Assembly (NCBI RefSeq): GCF_016808095.1
Contig: NC_068971.1
Location: 49,927,631 to 49,991,630 of the forward strand
Length of the DNA stretch: 64,000 bases
Direction of reading: 5' to 3'
Source of the DNA: Vigna angularis
Lineage: Eukaryota > Streptophyta > Magnoliopsida > Fabales > Fabaceae
The notes under the pieces were generated by a model. That model was not told where the DNA came from. It saw only the letters and a program-made list of their open reading frames with translations, and made no database searches. The position numbers and the translations under genes were made by a program. The number at the start of each line of letters is the position of its first letter. Positions within the stretch are counted from its first letter, which is position 1. This document shows, piece by piece, positions 10,752 through 23,578 of this stretch.

Positions 10752-13700
10752 TCACTCAAGCCTTAGCGAAGAATTATCTTCCATTGTCCACACAAAACCA
10801 GGCATGTCCAACCTTGGCCCGGCAACAGTCCTGTAAATATAAAGCTTCTCAACAGCACAATCATCCGGCCTAGAATCTGGAGGTCCTCTTTCATCAATGA
10901 CTTCAACGTTGAGTCTGGGCATTTTCTGACCCAGTAGCTTACATGCTCCATAACTCACTGAGCAGGAGGACATCCAAAGGGATCGCATTGTCTCCAGCTT
11001 TGCAGCATTTGCCAAAAGCGCCTTGTCACCGAAGGGGCAGTCCCTGATCTCCAGCTTCCTAAGATTATCACACCCAGACAGCACATGATGAAGTCCCAGA
11101 TCACTTTCTCCAGCAAAAGCCACAGATAGCATCTCCAGCTTCTTCCCGTAAGTCCCAATATACTCGAAAACACGATCTGTAAGAAGACCAGATAGAGATA
11201 GGCGTTGAAGATCCTTGCAATGTTCTACAATGGCTCCAAAACCAGAATCAAGTGGCTCATGCGTAAGATAGTCGGGCGTTCTAGGCTCGATGATACAAAG
11301 CCTAAAACGAGTCAAATTAGGCCTGTTCTGCGCAATTGTGAACAGGGCTGCATTAGACATTTGACGACAAAAATATAGAACTGATTGGAGCCGGGGGCAA
11401 CCTTCAGACACAGAGACAAGGCCCTTTTCTGTCAATGCAACATTTGGTTCTAAACCGAATGGGTCAGACGGAAACACCCTTAACTCCCTTAAATCCTTAC
11501 ATGATGCAGCAAGGTTATAAAGACCAGCATCTTCTATGTAATCCAGAACCTGTACCAATCACCTTAATCAGCAAAAGAATTTAAAAGTATGACTCCGACC
11601 AGTGAATCGGAGACGTAATATAGACATTGGCAGGCAAACAAATAAGACATACCCACAAACGCAACAAATTTGGACATTGACTGATAAGCTTAATAAGATC
11701 AGGGCTCTGAATAATAGCATAACTCAAGTTTAACGATGTTAGCCTGGAGCAGATGGGGTAGACAGCTGGGAGGTACGATGGGAGGACGTCCCAAAAACCA
11801 GACAAGCTCTTCAACTGCTTGCACCCAGAAAATGCGGCTTCCAGGTTTGAGAAGACCTCTGGTCGCATCTCAGTTGAGTAGACTCCAGTGCCTAACTCAA
11901 CCAGCTGAGGACAACGACGAAGTAGATTGGGTAGTCTATCAAGGGGCACAGCACGATTGAGGCGCAGGGTCCGCAGGTTGGGACACCTCCCAAGCAGACG
12001 CTCCAGTGCAGATAAACTGACCTCATTGCCTAAGCAAGAGATGTTCAGTGACACTAGTGACGTGTAGGAATCAGGAAAATGGCTTAGCCAGTGCCCACTA
12101 AGGTCATCCACTTCACTCTCTTGCAGGTCCAACTCCTTCAAATTCCTACAACGCATAAGCAGACAGAGGGTTTATCAATGACAGCATCGAGACACTTCAG
12201 TTCAGAAATTAGCATTCTCTGGGGTTCTGACAAAAGAATGTAGTACATTGAACCATACGGTCCACACCAAATATTTAACACATTGTTGTTGTCAATGCCC
12301 CAATATTGACATATCATCCTATTCATCACAGATGCGCCATGCATAAAGTAAAAGCTTGGAAAAAGAGAGAAATAATTTTTTCTCACATGGTTTACACAAA
12401 CCCCTCTCATCCGGTATCAAGTAAAAAATGTTCCTCTAACCATGCAAGATTGTCGATGATAAATTATTTAATAAGCATTGATAGTAAGAAGCTTTCTTTA
12501 TCTCGCCAACCAATCATAAAATTTCACGTCATCCGTGAATCAAAAATTAAATTCTTGAATTCGTAGCAGGAAAAAAAAAATAGGGGATACAAGTGAAATC
12601 GACATGCAGGAAAAAGGAATGCTCCAAAGTATAATAATGTAAACAACCCAACAGTGCGTACTCCCGTGGCTCGCGAGTGAAATTAACAGCAGGGGCTGGC
12701 TTACTATTACCATTACTATTATTATTTATTAATAATTAACAACACCAATAATAATAATACAGTAGTAAAAATAATAATAATATTATAGTGATAATAATAA
12801 TAATAATAACAACAAAAACCAAGCATCTAATCTAATAGGATACTACAACAGTCATTTAAACCAAGACGTAACTAAAGGTAAACCCCAAAATCACATCACG
12901 GGTCAAATTATTAGACATCCAAATCAATGATACTCACGGTGTCAAAATTTCAAACATTTTTTACAAATAGCCCCAGACCATAAGCGATATAAGGCTTGAA
13001 AGGGAAGGAGAAAAGATCTAACATACACCTGAGAAAACGAAAAAAAAAACGACACGTCCCTCGAATTCACAACGATGTTCGTTCCAAAAACATATCAACT
13101 AAAAACTAGAAAACCCATTGAACAAAATTTCAATTAGAATTTCAGCTGTTAAAGCCCCAAGTCCAAGATGAAATTAAATTTCAACATATATAACGTTTCT
13201 TTTTAAATGAGTCAAATCTGAGCTTCAAAATAACGAGAGCCCTTGTTCACATTAACCATAAGGCAAAACATCCCTCAATAGCGAAGATCCGAACCAGAAG
13301 TTCTTCCGGCGACAAGAGAACAAGTTAGTTACAGAGACAACTACCTACTGGCTGCTTTCACTAACAATAATAATCCACAAAGTCGAGCAATGTACCGTTT
13401 CGCTCAGCTATAAGCAAATGAGAAAAGGAAATAAAGAAACCTGCAGTTGGCAGCAATGGCGGCCAGTCCGTCAGTGGTGAAACCCTCACATGAAGTGAGA
13501 ACAAGCACCTTGAAGTTTTTGAAGGACTTGGCGATGAGTTCCAAGCTCTCGTCGGTGATGACCATCCTCTTGAGTCTGATCTCTTCGAGGCAGGGGAAGG
13601 CGCAGGCCATGGCGGCGATCCAGGGACAGACATAACCGCCCCAACCCTCGGGGACCAAGTTGAAGTCCGCGAAGTGCGGCTTCCCCTTGAGCGCAATGGA

Positions 13701-13910
13701 TCTCAACTCCGGGAACCGCTTGATCACCATCACAGGGCTCACCGCATAGCAGTTACCGACGAAAACATTCCTCCTGCACCACCGCTCGATCTCGTACCAC
13801 GACTTGCACACCAGAGAGATCGCGTTCCGGTCCCTCTCGCTCTCAATGAAGGAGAACACGTGCTCCAGCACCTCCTCCGGAAACGAGAACGTGTAGGCCA
13901 TTCTCTGCAT
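10752..13910 (-). CDS. TIR1: TIR1-type auxin receptor F-box/LRR protein, complete
   Basis: This is the substrate-recognition subunit of an SCF ubiquitin ligase that binds auxin and Aux/IAA repressors in the nucleus and sends the repressors for degradation. There are three exons: 13910-13441, 12145-11653 and 11549-10752 (stop included), joined by GT-AG introns in phases 2 and 0, giving 586 residues (Arabidopsis TIR1 has 594). The F-box is at residues about 8-50 ([12 protein letters not shown], then [15 protein letters not shown]), followed by the family's leucine-rich repeats to the C-terminal PGFVWTM. Auxin/InsP6-pocket residues known in Arabidopsis TIR1 are kept: H79, F80 and F83 in [11 protein letters not shown], the Arg in [10 protein letters not shown] and the Ser in [10 protein letters not shown]. 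Similarity is closer to TIR1 than to AFB2/3 (WCRR, YVCPWI). The alternative start is residue 4 (MAYTF). A miR393 site lies in exon 3. Nothing looks broken. Confidence 0.95.
10973..10992 (-). promoter_or_regulatory. miR393 target site in TIR1-type exon 3
   Basis: The plus strand here reads TCCAAAGGGATCGCATTG followed by TC, which matches the 5' part of plant miR393 over 18 consecutive bases. The minus-strand mRNA is therefore almost perfectly complementary. The site encodes the TMRSLWMS part of the receptor, the same position as the established miR393 site in TIR1/AFB2/AFB3 genes of other plants. Post-transcriptional control by miR393 is known for the family and inferred here. Confidence 0.9.
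12146..13440 (-). other. Intron 1 of the TIR1-type gene
   Basis: It runs from the donor GTTTCTT after AACTGCAG to the acceptor TTGTAG before GAATTTGAAG. It is about 1.3 kb and contains an imperfect (TAA)n/(ATT)n run at about 12708-12812. The short open frames inside it have no recognisable product. Confidence 0.85.
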
Positions 13911-14058
13911 AGGGAAACACTAACAACAGCCACCCAGACGGTGTCGTTTCCACGATGAGAAAGTAGCAGAAACGGCGAAGCGCTCGTACTGCTAGATCTG
14001 AGACGCCATTAACAAGAAGCGAGAGTAGTATGTGTAACGTGATGTGAGTGAGAGAAAG

Positions 14059-14059
<1 letters not shown>

Positions 14060-14096
<37 letters not shown>

Positions 14097-14100
14097 AGAG
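14060..14100 (-). repeat. GA/CT microsatellite in the probable 5' leader of the TIR1-type gene
   Basis: About 15 GA units on the plus strand read as (CT)n in the direction of the gene, about 150 bp upstream of its ATG at 13910. Pyrimidine-rich (CT)n tracts are common around plant transcription starts and 5' UTRs, so this probably marks the transcribed leader or core promoter; that role is inferred. Confidence 0.7.
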
Positions 14101-15787
14101 AGGATAAGGAGTTTATGTTTATGCTGTGTGTGTATGTGTGTGCCGGGTAAGGTTAGAAATTAACCATGGTTAAATAGGTGGTGGTGAACTGGTGACAGGT
14201 GATGGATGGTTTTTCGTTTTCTTTTTGTGTGAGCAACTGCGAAGGTGACACGTGGGTAAATGAAAGCCGTTAGATGGGGATGCGAAGAGGTGATCATAAT
14301 ATCTTATCCGTTGAGAAGGATGGAAGAGGAGCCGCAGAAAACGGGTGTACGTGAAAGGCGTGGACCAAATGGGGACGATATTTTGTTAGTGTCGTTATTT
14401 TCTCGCGACTCGTGGGGATGGGAAGACCGACAGGGTTTTATCGCGGAGGGAGGGGTTTGATAAAGTGTTATGATGTGTAGGGAAGTGGGTGTGGAAGGGA
14501 ATCTCATGATTCGAATTGCACGGCTGGATCTGAAGGGATGGGGGAGGATACGGTGGGGACCACCGGTGATGGAAGCATGATATTATATCTAGAGTTGAGT
14601 CTGAAAGAAAAATAAAAGAAGAAAGGTTGCGATTGTATAATTTATTGAAGGAATGAATGATATGAAGTGGAGTCTGGAAATCATGACATCACGGCCGTCC
14701 AATCATATATGACTGTTTCATTCTATGATTCTAACAGTCAGATATTTGTTTCCGGTTTCTCACACATTTCGTATCAAACTTATTTTTCTCACACAATCTC
14801 TCCCCTCAAAAGAAACCTAGGTCCACTTTATTAATGCCACCATACACACTAATCTAATCATCTATGCCATTGTTTACCATATGCTGGTGGTACCAGTACG
14901 AATCACCCTGCATTAATGACCTTATCGTGCAAATCTCAAAATACACACAACCATCAATTAACCTATTCTCGTTAACCTTACCAAATGAAATCATCTTAAT
15001 TCTAACTTTATCGCTTTTCTTTCACTAATCATTATATTATCATGATAATTGCTATAATTTTCTTTCTTTTATCAATAATCAATTTTATTTGTTCGAGAAA
15101 GCTCGGTTAAGCATCTACGACACACAATACAGGTGAGATTTAATTTCAGAATCACAGAATTGCTATCATCAATAAAATTTAATAAATAATAATTACAGTA
15201 TTGAGTGAAAAAAGAAAATTAAAAGTAGTTTTGGTTGGTAGATGAGTAGGTTGGTGAATTGAAAACGAAAAGGTGCAAAAGAATCTAAGTAGAGGAAAGC
15301 AAAGGCATGAATAGCATATAAATGTGTTGAGTTACGGCATTGGTTAGCTTAGCAATCTTCCTTTCCCCCGTTTTGGTAGATGCCGATCATAGATGTTTGG
15401 TTAGTTAAATCATATTATTATCTTGAGTTCAAGGTGACAAGAAATTCTCTAAAGAGTGTCGGCAATCTCCAATAAGAAAACAAGTAGATGAACAAGTTTA
15501 TCAAGGCGAGAATTGATTGGCTTTTCATCCTTGGTATATATTCAGTCAAATTTTGTTCTAGACAGCAAGAAAGAACTCCATCGTGTCAAGCTACCACCAA
15601 ATTAACGATTCAATGCACCAACCGCTTCCTTTCTCCTTTTTCACAAATTACGTATCAAATTCGCGTTCTCTCACACTCTGCTTTCCCCGAAAAATTACAT
15701 TTTAAAAACTATTACACATAAATACATATTTTTAATCAAAAGCATACACTAACCACTCCACTGGTTAACTAAAAACGGTGCGTTGAA

Positions 15788-15819
<32 letters not shown>

Positions 15820-18800
15820 GAGGAAGAGGAGCACAGAGGAATCCATTGGCTCTGGTGAGGAATCGATTAAAGTACAAACAAGCTGCACGTTGCATCTCTA
15901 TCAAAGTTCTCTTCTTCTCCCTCATCAGAAGCTTTTTCAACAGTGTACGGTCTGCGGGTGTATTGTATATTGTAGTTTAGTTAAACGTATGCCAACAAAA
16001 CCTAAACCCTGGCTGCCCCCATTTTCCTTTCTTTCTTCTGATAATCACAGACACAACAATCGCTAATTGGTTTTCTTCACTGCCAGTCATAAGCTGGTAA
16101 ATCTATAGCACGTATGAGAGAGGAGCACTACCCATATTATTGGCGAGGGTTTGGAAAATGACTTAAGTACCCTTCGTTGTTGTTGTTTTTGTAGCGTGGG
16201 AAAAGGGTATTGTGGTCAGGAGATGACAACGACATGATAGTATGGGGTTTCGCTCGCTGGGCATGGACTCCATTGAGCTGTCCCTTTTGTGTCGAAAAGC
16301 TGAGACTAGACAGTAAAACGAGAGAGAGAGACTCAGACGGGTGGAATCAACGGTCAAGATATCATCTTTAATCGACCTCTCTTTGTCTCTATTCGCGCTC
16401 TTTTCAAAATACAAAAATAATTGTTATTATTATTTCAAGAAACACCGAAAAGTTTTGCTTAAAATAATCAGAAACTGGTTTCTGCTAATGCTGCCTAAAG
16501 AAGGAGTTCATTAATCCGTTTGAACTATGAACTCCAATAATTTGCAGTATTAAAATGGTAAAGCAAGACCTGAGTTGTCTTGCACGTATAGTTTCATTAT
16601 TTAATTCCTAATAAATCAAGCTCATAACTTTAAAAACGCATTAATGAATTCAGATAATTAACGAGTTTAATAATAAGTCCACGCTCGGTTCTCCAGAATT
16701 CTCTCTCTTCATGGAGTGGAATTAAATCGCCCTCATCGCATGGTGCTACTGTTTAAGTACCCTCCAATAATATTGATTTCAGATAAAGGAGAAAATAAAT
16801 TAGAAAAAAATAATAATAATTGAAAATAAGAACAGAGAGAAATGTTGAGATTAGATGATTTGTGTTAGTGGGTACACGTGAAGTGGCTCATCCAATAATG
16901 AAGGTTGGATCCATCCATGGGAATAGAGCGGAAAGCATGGCGGAACATATGCCGGTGAAATCATACATGGCAAAGTCACATTCAACAACGAACTGGCGCA
17001 GCAGATAATACAATAACACAATGTAATTATTAGTAATTGTAATATTTTCCGTATTTTGTTAAGATTTTATTATTTAAAATCATTTTAAAAAATAAAAAAT
17101 AAAAGTATGTAAATTATCTTTTAAATTGACTCCACTCAAATTATTAGAATATCTATGAATTATTTAGTTATAATATATAGTTTACAAAAACCTAGATTTA
17201 TAATATGCCACACAGTTTTGGAATTTTGAAACTTCTTTAACGGGTGCTGGTGAAGTTAATGTGACAGAAAAATGGATCGTCTCAAGTGTCCTGGGTATGC
17301 ACCAATTGTCCAATGATCTTCATCAATAAACCATGGCCATTGTTAATGAACTGACAAAGACTAAATTACTACGAACATATGAATATAACAATATTTTATG
17401 GAGTTCTTCTATTGTAAACTATTTAGCATTTTTAATCTTAAAATATTTAATTATTTTTTTTAAATATTGTTAAATTTATAACGACACAAATAAATAAATA
17501 AATAATCTCATCCACCCGTGAAACATTACTTTGATTTGATTTAGATTGTACATTAAAATTAAATGAAGCTTATTTTTATAATAATAAATTCAGATTACTT
17601 TTTAAGAAAAGATTCAAACCTGAAACACTTCACTAAAATAGTTAAGTAATCATGATATAAGTTTGACTACAACATAAAAGGCCTAGTAAAAATTCTTTTC
17701 ATTTTAGTTTTTCAGTGTTTGAATTAAAAAAACACAAAAAAGAAAAATTCACTATATTTCATGCATTACAAATATAGTTAAATTGTTTTTATTTAAATTT
17801 GATCTTAAATTAAATTTTTAATTTAAATAATTATGTAATGAAAAATTGAACAGCTACACTCCTATACTAGTAGCTCCACTGTTTAAAAAACACACGCACA
17901 ATTAATGTATCTTTAATATGGCTCTGAAAAAGTCTGCCACTAGATATGGCACGAAAAATTCTGCTGTGGAAAAGAAAGCAAGAAAAATTCTTGGTATGGT
18001 AAACGATTTCGTGGTGGTTAGTTATCCATAACTTTTGTTCGAAAAAGCAAATCAAACACAAATTCTATTCTGTATTTTCAGCTGTAGTTTTAGGAAGGTT
18101 GAACAGAGTTCTAATCTTTTTAATTTATAATTTTTCTCTTATAAATATTTTAGCAAATTTATTTAAACACATTTTTGTATTGTTTAGGTAATAAAAAGAA
18201 AAATGGGTGGGGATTGAATATGAAGACAATATGAAGAAAAAGACATTTTTAAATAGTTGCGTTAAATATTGAAGAAGTATTGGACTACCATAATTTGGTG
18301 CTCAAATGAAAGTGAAGGCAATCATGGAGATTAGGTGCACGTGATTGAAAGCTATGTTATTTAATTATGTATATGTCAATTAGCTTTTTCATTAGTGGAA
18401 GGGTCTCTATCTGATCATTAGTTAGTGTCTTTTCTCTTTATCTCCATTTCAATCTAATACATCCTTACCCATGTACATTAAATTTATTTATTTCTCTACA
18501 CTTAAGTTTTGTTTGTAAATTAAAATGCCTTGACACAGAATTAAAGTCGCAATTTAACAAAAAAGAAAAAATTACCCTGTCTGTAATTTTAGTTGGTGTT
18601 TATTGAAACGAGTGCCTGAAAGTAGAAGCTTATTCTTTGAAGATAGATTTTTTTAAGGAAGGAGATACAATACAACTGTGGCATTAACCCGATTAGAGAC
18701 TGTACAGAAAAATACAATATAAAATATAATATACATGCTATCTAATATATAAAATATTAATATCTTTTCAAACTCAATTTTTATGCATGCATACATACCT

Positions 18801-19441
18801 AACCTAAAACAAGCTCACTCCATCCCCAACTTTAGTAAAAAGGAATAAAATAAGCTCGGGAATAATTGGTATGTGCAGTGAATCGAAACCAACGGTGATA
18901 ACCATAGTGGAAGAATGTGCATGTACATACACAACTTCAATCACACGTTCAAATTGTGCTATCTTTTGGTGCAACCAATTCAACTAAGTGGCTCAGGATC
19001 AATTACGTGATTTCCTCTTAAACCATAGATACTCTGACAAAAACCGAACATGTTTTGCATCAAATCAGGTTTAGCTCACTTGCTGGAAAATCAAAGCTAT
19101 GATTTCGGAATTTGGTGTTCTTATTTCTCTCTCTATGATATATCATACCAACCTCCGCAACATGATTTTTCAAAAAAAACTAGCACCATGCCTCTACCCT
19201 TTCCATGTTCCGTGGATGGTCTTTTTCCAAAAGGCGAAAAACTTATTCCTAGTTAGTCCACTACGTGACAAATTTAAATCTGGCACGTTTAATGCACCCC
19301 TTAGTCAATACTTCTGCACATTCTTTGACAATTTGCATCATCTAGTACACCAAACTCTTCACTTTTACCTGATTTCTTGCCTTACTTCACCACAACTCCA
19401 TTTCATTCTATACCATACTTTCTTTTTTTCTTCTTAGTTCT

Positions 19442-19445
<4 letters not shown>

Positions 19446-19532
<87 letters not shown>
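19446..19532. repeat. (TA)n microsatellite, about 43 units
   Basis: It is an uninterrupted dinucleotide run. The apparent YIYIYI-type open frame across it is a translation of the repeat, not a protein. Confidence 0.97.
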
Positions 19533-19535
<3 letters not shown>

Positions 19536-21153
19536 CCCCTGAACATATCCCACAGCGATCAAACTACATTTTTAACCTTTTCTTCTCATCTCCATCCCCA
19601 CAGTTCAAACAAATTCAAAAGTGAAAGATAAGTATGTTGGTAGCAATTGTACATGTATAACTTTGAAGAACTGAAAGATGTACCGAGAAATGGTATTGAA
19701 TATTCCTGGTTTGACCACATCACATGTGAACGTGGTACATAAAGTGATAATGCTTGACTACATTGATTAAAATTGTATGTGTTGGGACCACACAAAATTT
19801 AAGCAACTCTCAAATCTCCCGTCACAACACATCCATCCCTCCATACAAATATTCAAAAGAATGTAAATAAAGAAAACAAAACATGAAAAGGAAGCATGTT
19901 ACAGATTTAAATTTTTATCTTTGAGTTATCAGCTTCGTTTGTGGATTTTCTGCGCCAGTTATCAAAGTCTTCTGAAGCTTTCCGTTCATTGAAAGGCCAC
20001 TGTGGTCCATATAAGGTCCAACACAGATCATGGGATTTAATGTGCATGCCACTTTATTATTTTAGTTATTTTCAAAACTTAACTGCTACATTGCTTCACA
20101 TCAAGCCATTGAGTGTAGGCTAAGTTGTGTTCAAGCATGTAAACAAACTACTAGTGAGAATGTCATTTGATAACATCTTTTTTCCTGCACTTTTTTTTTT
20201 TTTCCTTTTCCTGGTTCTCACAGTTTTTTTCTTCTTGATTCTGCTACCTTGACTCTAAGTTGAGACAGATGTGCTATATATAAAGAGATTTGTGTATCAT
20301 GTATACGAATATCTGAGATGAATTCAAATCTTTTGTATTATAGTTAATTTATTATGGTTTTGATAGTTGGCTGGTTTACCATGTTAGACATGATTCATGA
20401 ACCAAGCTACTTTAGGACATCTTATGGACCACTGGTGAAGAGGACCACTAATCCAAGGACTACACTGTCAACCTCTATTAACCTTTGTCTGTTGGGGACC
20501 AATTCGAACGACATTGACTTCTTTGTAAACCCAACTTTTTCCAGAATTACATTGCCAAATCTGTTTCTTTCAGACTCAGATTCAATGACCTAGCTAGGCC
20601 ATCATTTTGTTCTTAATATAGCTTGCTTTAACTAGAACAACCAAAATAATCCTTAATAGATTTGCTCCAACTTCAGTTTTTGTTTTATTTTTGAGGTCAC
20701 AGTACAACAACTACTTGATATTAATTGGGAAACCCCAAGTGTCACCATAAATCTTTGTTGGTATGATGAATGGGATATTTTTTCTTTGGACACATCAAGA
20801 ACTTTCACTTTCATTTTCTCAAAACTCTCATGGATCTTCTCTTTCAATTGGAGTGGGACATTCATTGTCAAGTCTAGGAACTCCTAATTGCCATTTATAT
20901 TTTATTTATTTGCTCCTTGCACATCCTTTTCATCACCCAATTCTTGAATCTCTCTCTCTCTCTCTATTCAATGAATCGGTGTTGTAGTCAAGTTCTGGAA
21001 AAATCCGAAACCACATTGTGCAGATGTACCTATCTGTTGCTAAGGCCATTGGACATCCTCAGCAACCATAAAATGATATTTCAAAAATGTACGATGAATC
21101 TGCTCAAGGAAATTTGAACTGACAAAAATTAAATGTATAACTATCAATTTTAC

Positions 21154-21305
<152 letters not shown>

Positions 21306-21547
21306 TTTTACCAGTTACATATTGAATAATAAAACTAGCATTCTAATTAACGTCATTGGTAAATAAACTCATTGCTTCATTGTCTAATTTATTATATATT
21401 TATTTACTTAAGAAATGTGGGTGTAAAATTTAGGGATTGGTTTTCGATAAAAAAAAATGTTACTAAATGAATATATATAAAAAATTTAGAGAACAATAAA
21501 AAGTATCACTGATATAAAGCTACTGGGCCTCCGTGAGTTCTATAAGA

Positions 21548-21652
21548 GGGCCCATAATCAGTAGTACGAAAGATGGGTCGGAGAGTTGGAAGAAGCCCGA
21601 TCATTTAAGAGGGAGTCTATGATGCTGGAAGTTCCGGTCCACCAAACCCTAA
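21548..21652 (+). promoter_or_regulatory. Site II-like and telo-box promoter motifs, copy 1
   Basis: GGGCCCA at 21548-21554, ATGGGTC at 21572-21578 and AAACCCTAA (telo-box) at 21644-21652 lie about 200-300 bp upstream of the candidate snoRNA. Telo-box plus site II (TGGGCY) elements are the established promoter signature of plant snoRNA and ribosomal-protein genes. Transcription from here is inferred. Confidence 0.65.
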
Positions 21653-21841
21653 TTGGCATCACTGTTACTTGCCATTTGCGATTGTTGCGAGACTTTGATT
21701 TGAAAACTTTCTTTTCTGCTTTGGTCTTGTTCTTTGTATTACTATTATGTTTTAATTGAATTGGTATGTGAAATTGGAAAAGGAAGAAACATTTTTGTTG
21801 TTTTGTTTAGAAAAAAAAGAGTGAATTGAATTTTTAGACGT

Positions 21842-21960
21842 AGTTGATGATGAAAGTATTATTGGCATGAGCAGCGACAACACTTCTGCGCACCGTGTTA
21901 GTTTATTTTCACGGGTTGTCGTTTCGATGAAGAATGTGTCAAAATGCTAATCTGAGGCTC
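21842..21960 (+). ncRNA. Candidate box C/D snoRNA, copy 1
   Basis: The C box ATGATGA is at 21847-21853, the D box CTGA at 21952-21955 and a C'-like CGATGAA at 21925-21931; a D' box is not obvious. An internal stem can be drawn: CGACAAC (21875-21881) with GTTGTCG (21915-21921), continued by CCGTG (21893-21897) with CACGG (21910-21914). The base before the D box belongs to a run AAAATGCTAAT that is identical in the second copy and would be the guide. The core has only about 8 differences from copy 2 over about 110 bases, while neighbouring sequence diverges more. I could not assign a known snoRNA name or target. It could instead be another small structured RNA. Confidence 0.6.
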
Positions 21961-22020
21961 CTCTTTCCCATATAGGTTTTTGTATTTCCGTGATATTGTT
22001 TTATCGTTTTCAATGGTTTT

Positions 22021-23086
22021 TTCTTTCTTTGTTTCCGCACTTTTCGACTCGGATAGCTGACTCGGGGTTGTGAATCTCCAACGATTGATTTCTCATTTTC
22101 AATTGATTGGGATAACTTAGAAATGTAAATGTATAATCTTAAATTAGAAGTATTATTTCTTCGAAAAGTATATCGAAGTCTCTGTTTTTGCCATATCAAT
22201 TAAGCCTTAAGAGCCCCACATTTATTCGATGACAGAATAAAAGGAGTCGAAGTTTGACACTAACTTGATACAATACAATCTTATACTCGATTCTGTTGAT
22301 TACAATTGTGAGTTGCAGCACTCTTTTTCTTGTCATACATGAATTTAGGGATGGGACATCATTGGAATCGATTGTATTTCAAAATTATCATTGATTTGTA
22401 TAACTCGTGTTAATATTTTTATAAATGATAAGTCAACTAACAAAACATGCATATATTTGTTATGTGAAATTAAAGTCTTATGTAGCAATGTCTTTTCTAA
22501 TATCAAACTGAACAGGGTTACTTTGAGTTCCAAAAAAAAACATAATTTGATGTATTATTCTGAAAAAGACAGATCAAATACTTATACGTATCAGACAAAA
22601 AGGACAAGATCTAATCACATTTAAAGCATTCGACCTAACACTTTGTGGATTTTGAAATAGTTTCAGAGAAACTGTAGGAGTGAATATCACACAACTTTAA
22701 AAACTTCTAAGTAACTTTTTTGTATTTTAAATGCTAAGATGGATGACACTACTTATATGGCCACATTAGTAGTTTTTGTTGTTGTTTGATTTGTAGATTT
22801 GAGAGGTAGGTAAGAATGGCATTGACTAGTTGTTTGGAAGTATAGTTAGATATTTGTTGGCAAGATCACGTTGATTGGTAAAACATGCACTTCTTTCGCT
22901 TCGATAAGAAGGAAAGTTGCTGAATGTTACTTCCTCTAAATAGGAGCCACCTATTTCTTCACACCCATAGGGCAGGAGCTATAGATTTCGTCTCAAATTT
23001 TAGTTTTCGTTCCCTTCATTGCGGTGCTAAAGTTGTTTCTCTGTGCCTCTGCAAATTGTGTTATTGTAAAAAGGAAGCCAGTTAAC
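22021..23086 (+). other. Intergenic DNA and promoter/5' leader of the Gly/Pro-rich gene
   Basis: No gene is recognised between 22021 and about 22880. The last 200 bp are presumably promoter and 5' UTR of the small Gly/Pro-rich protein gene, with a possible TATA-like CTAAATAGG at about 22935. Confidence 0.4.
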
Positions 23087-23578
23087 ATGGGACCTGGCGG
23101 ACCAGGGGGTCCTGGGCCTGGTGGTGGACCTGGGGGACCGGGTTGGGGTCCTGGGCCTGGTGGTGGACCTGGGGGACCGGGTTGGGGTCCTGGGCCCGGT
23201 GGTGGACCTGGGGGACCGGGTTGGGGTCCTGGGCCTGGGGGACCTGGTTGGGGACCTGGTTGGGGTCCTGGTTGGGGTCCTGGAGGACCTGGTTTCTTTG
23301 GGCCTGGTGGCTGTGCAGATGCTATATGCGGTCTTTTATCTTCATGGTGAGTATCATTGTTTAGAAAAAAAAAAGAAAACGGTGCATAAAATGATGATAG
23401 AGTTTATCAATTAATGAATAATGATTTTTATATGGTGTAGTTGGTTTCTAATTCTAAATTTTAATTCATGGTGACTGGGAAATGCAGCTTCTACTGCTTG
23501 TGCTGTTGTTGCTTGTTTCGAGATTGTTTCTTCGGCCGACACGGCCCAGGCCAAGGCATGCCACCTCCGCCGTTTTGA
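23087..23578 (+). CDS. Small Gly/Pro-rich protein with Cys-rich hydrophobic tail
   Basis: There are two exons, 23087-23346 and 23488-23578, with a GT-AG intron in phase 2 (TCATG|GTGAGT and AATGCAG|CTTCTAC), for 116 residues. The N-terminal 70-odd residues are almost only G, P and W, in GPGWGPGPGG-type repeats built from a 39-bp DNA unit present about three times. The middle is CADAICGLLSS; exon 2 adds CFYCLCCCCLFRDC and a tail ending PPPPF. The Cys-rich hydrophobic patch suggests membrane attachment or palmitoylation, but this is inference. Plants have many small 'glycine-rich' or 'keratin-associated-like' proteins of this layout with no known function. The start was taken at the first ATG; a longer reading upstream would need a GTG start and is rejected. 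Confidence 0.75.
23113..23235 (+). repeat. 39-bp coding minisatellite, about 3 copies
   Basis: The unit runs GGTCCTGGGCCTGGTGGTGG and onward, encoding 13 residues of G, P and W. The copies are nearly identical, which implies recent slippage or unequal exchange and likely length variation between alleles. Confidence 0.85.

Larger units (their letters stand above)
21533..22020 (+). repeat. Duplicated snoRNA-type transcription unit, copy 1
   Basis: This segment is repeated at about 28602-29095 in the same orientation. Shared blocks are the AGAGGGCCCATAATCAGT promoter block, ACCAAACCCTAATTG, the GCGATTGTTGCGAGACTTTG leader, the TTTTAATTGAATTG stretch, the snoRNA-like core and the TGATATTGTTTTATCGTTT tail. 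The copies are diverged between blocks. Unlike copy 2, this one is not inside a recognised gene. Confidence 0.85.

Noticed and set aside
19377..19631. Frame with a long YIYIYI run
   Set aside because: Translation of a (TA)n microsatellite.
23121..23414. Alternative-frame repeat proteins across the Gly/Pro-rich gene
   Set aside because: Shadow frames of the 39-bp coding repeat; only the frame with the G/P repeats splices into the Cys-rich tail.
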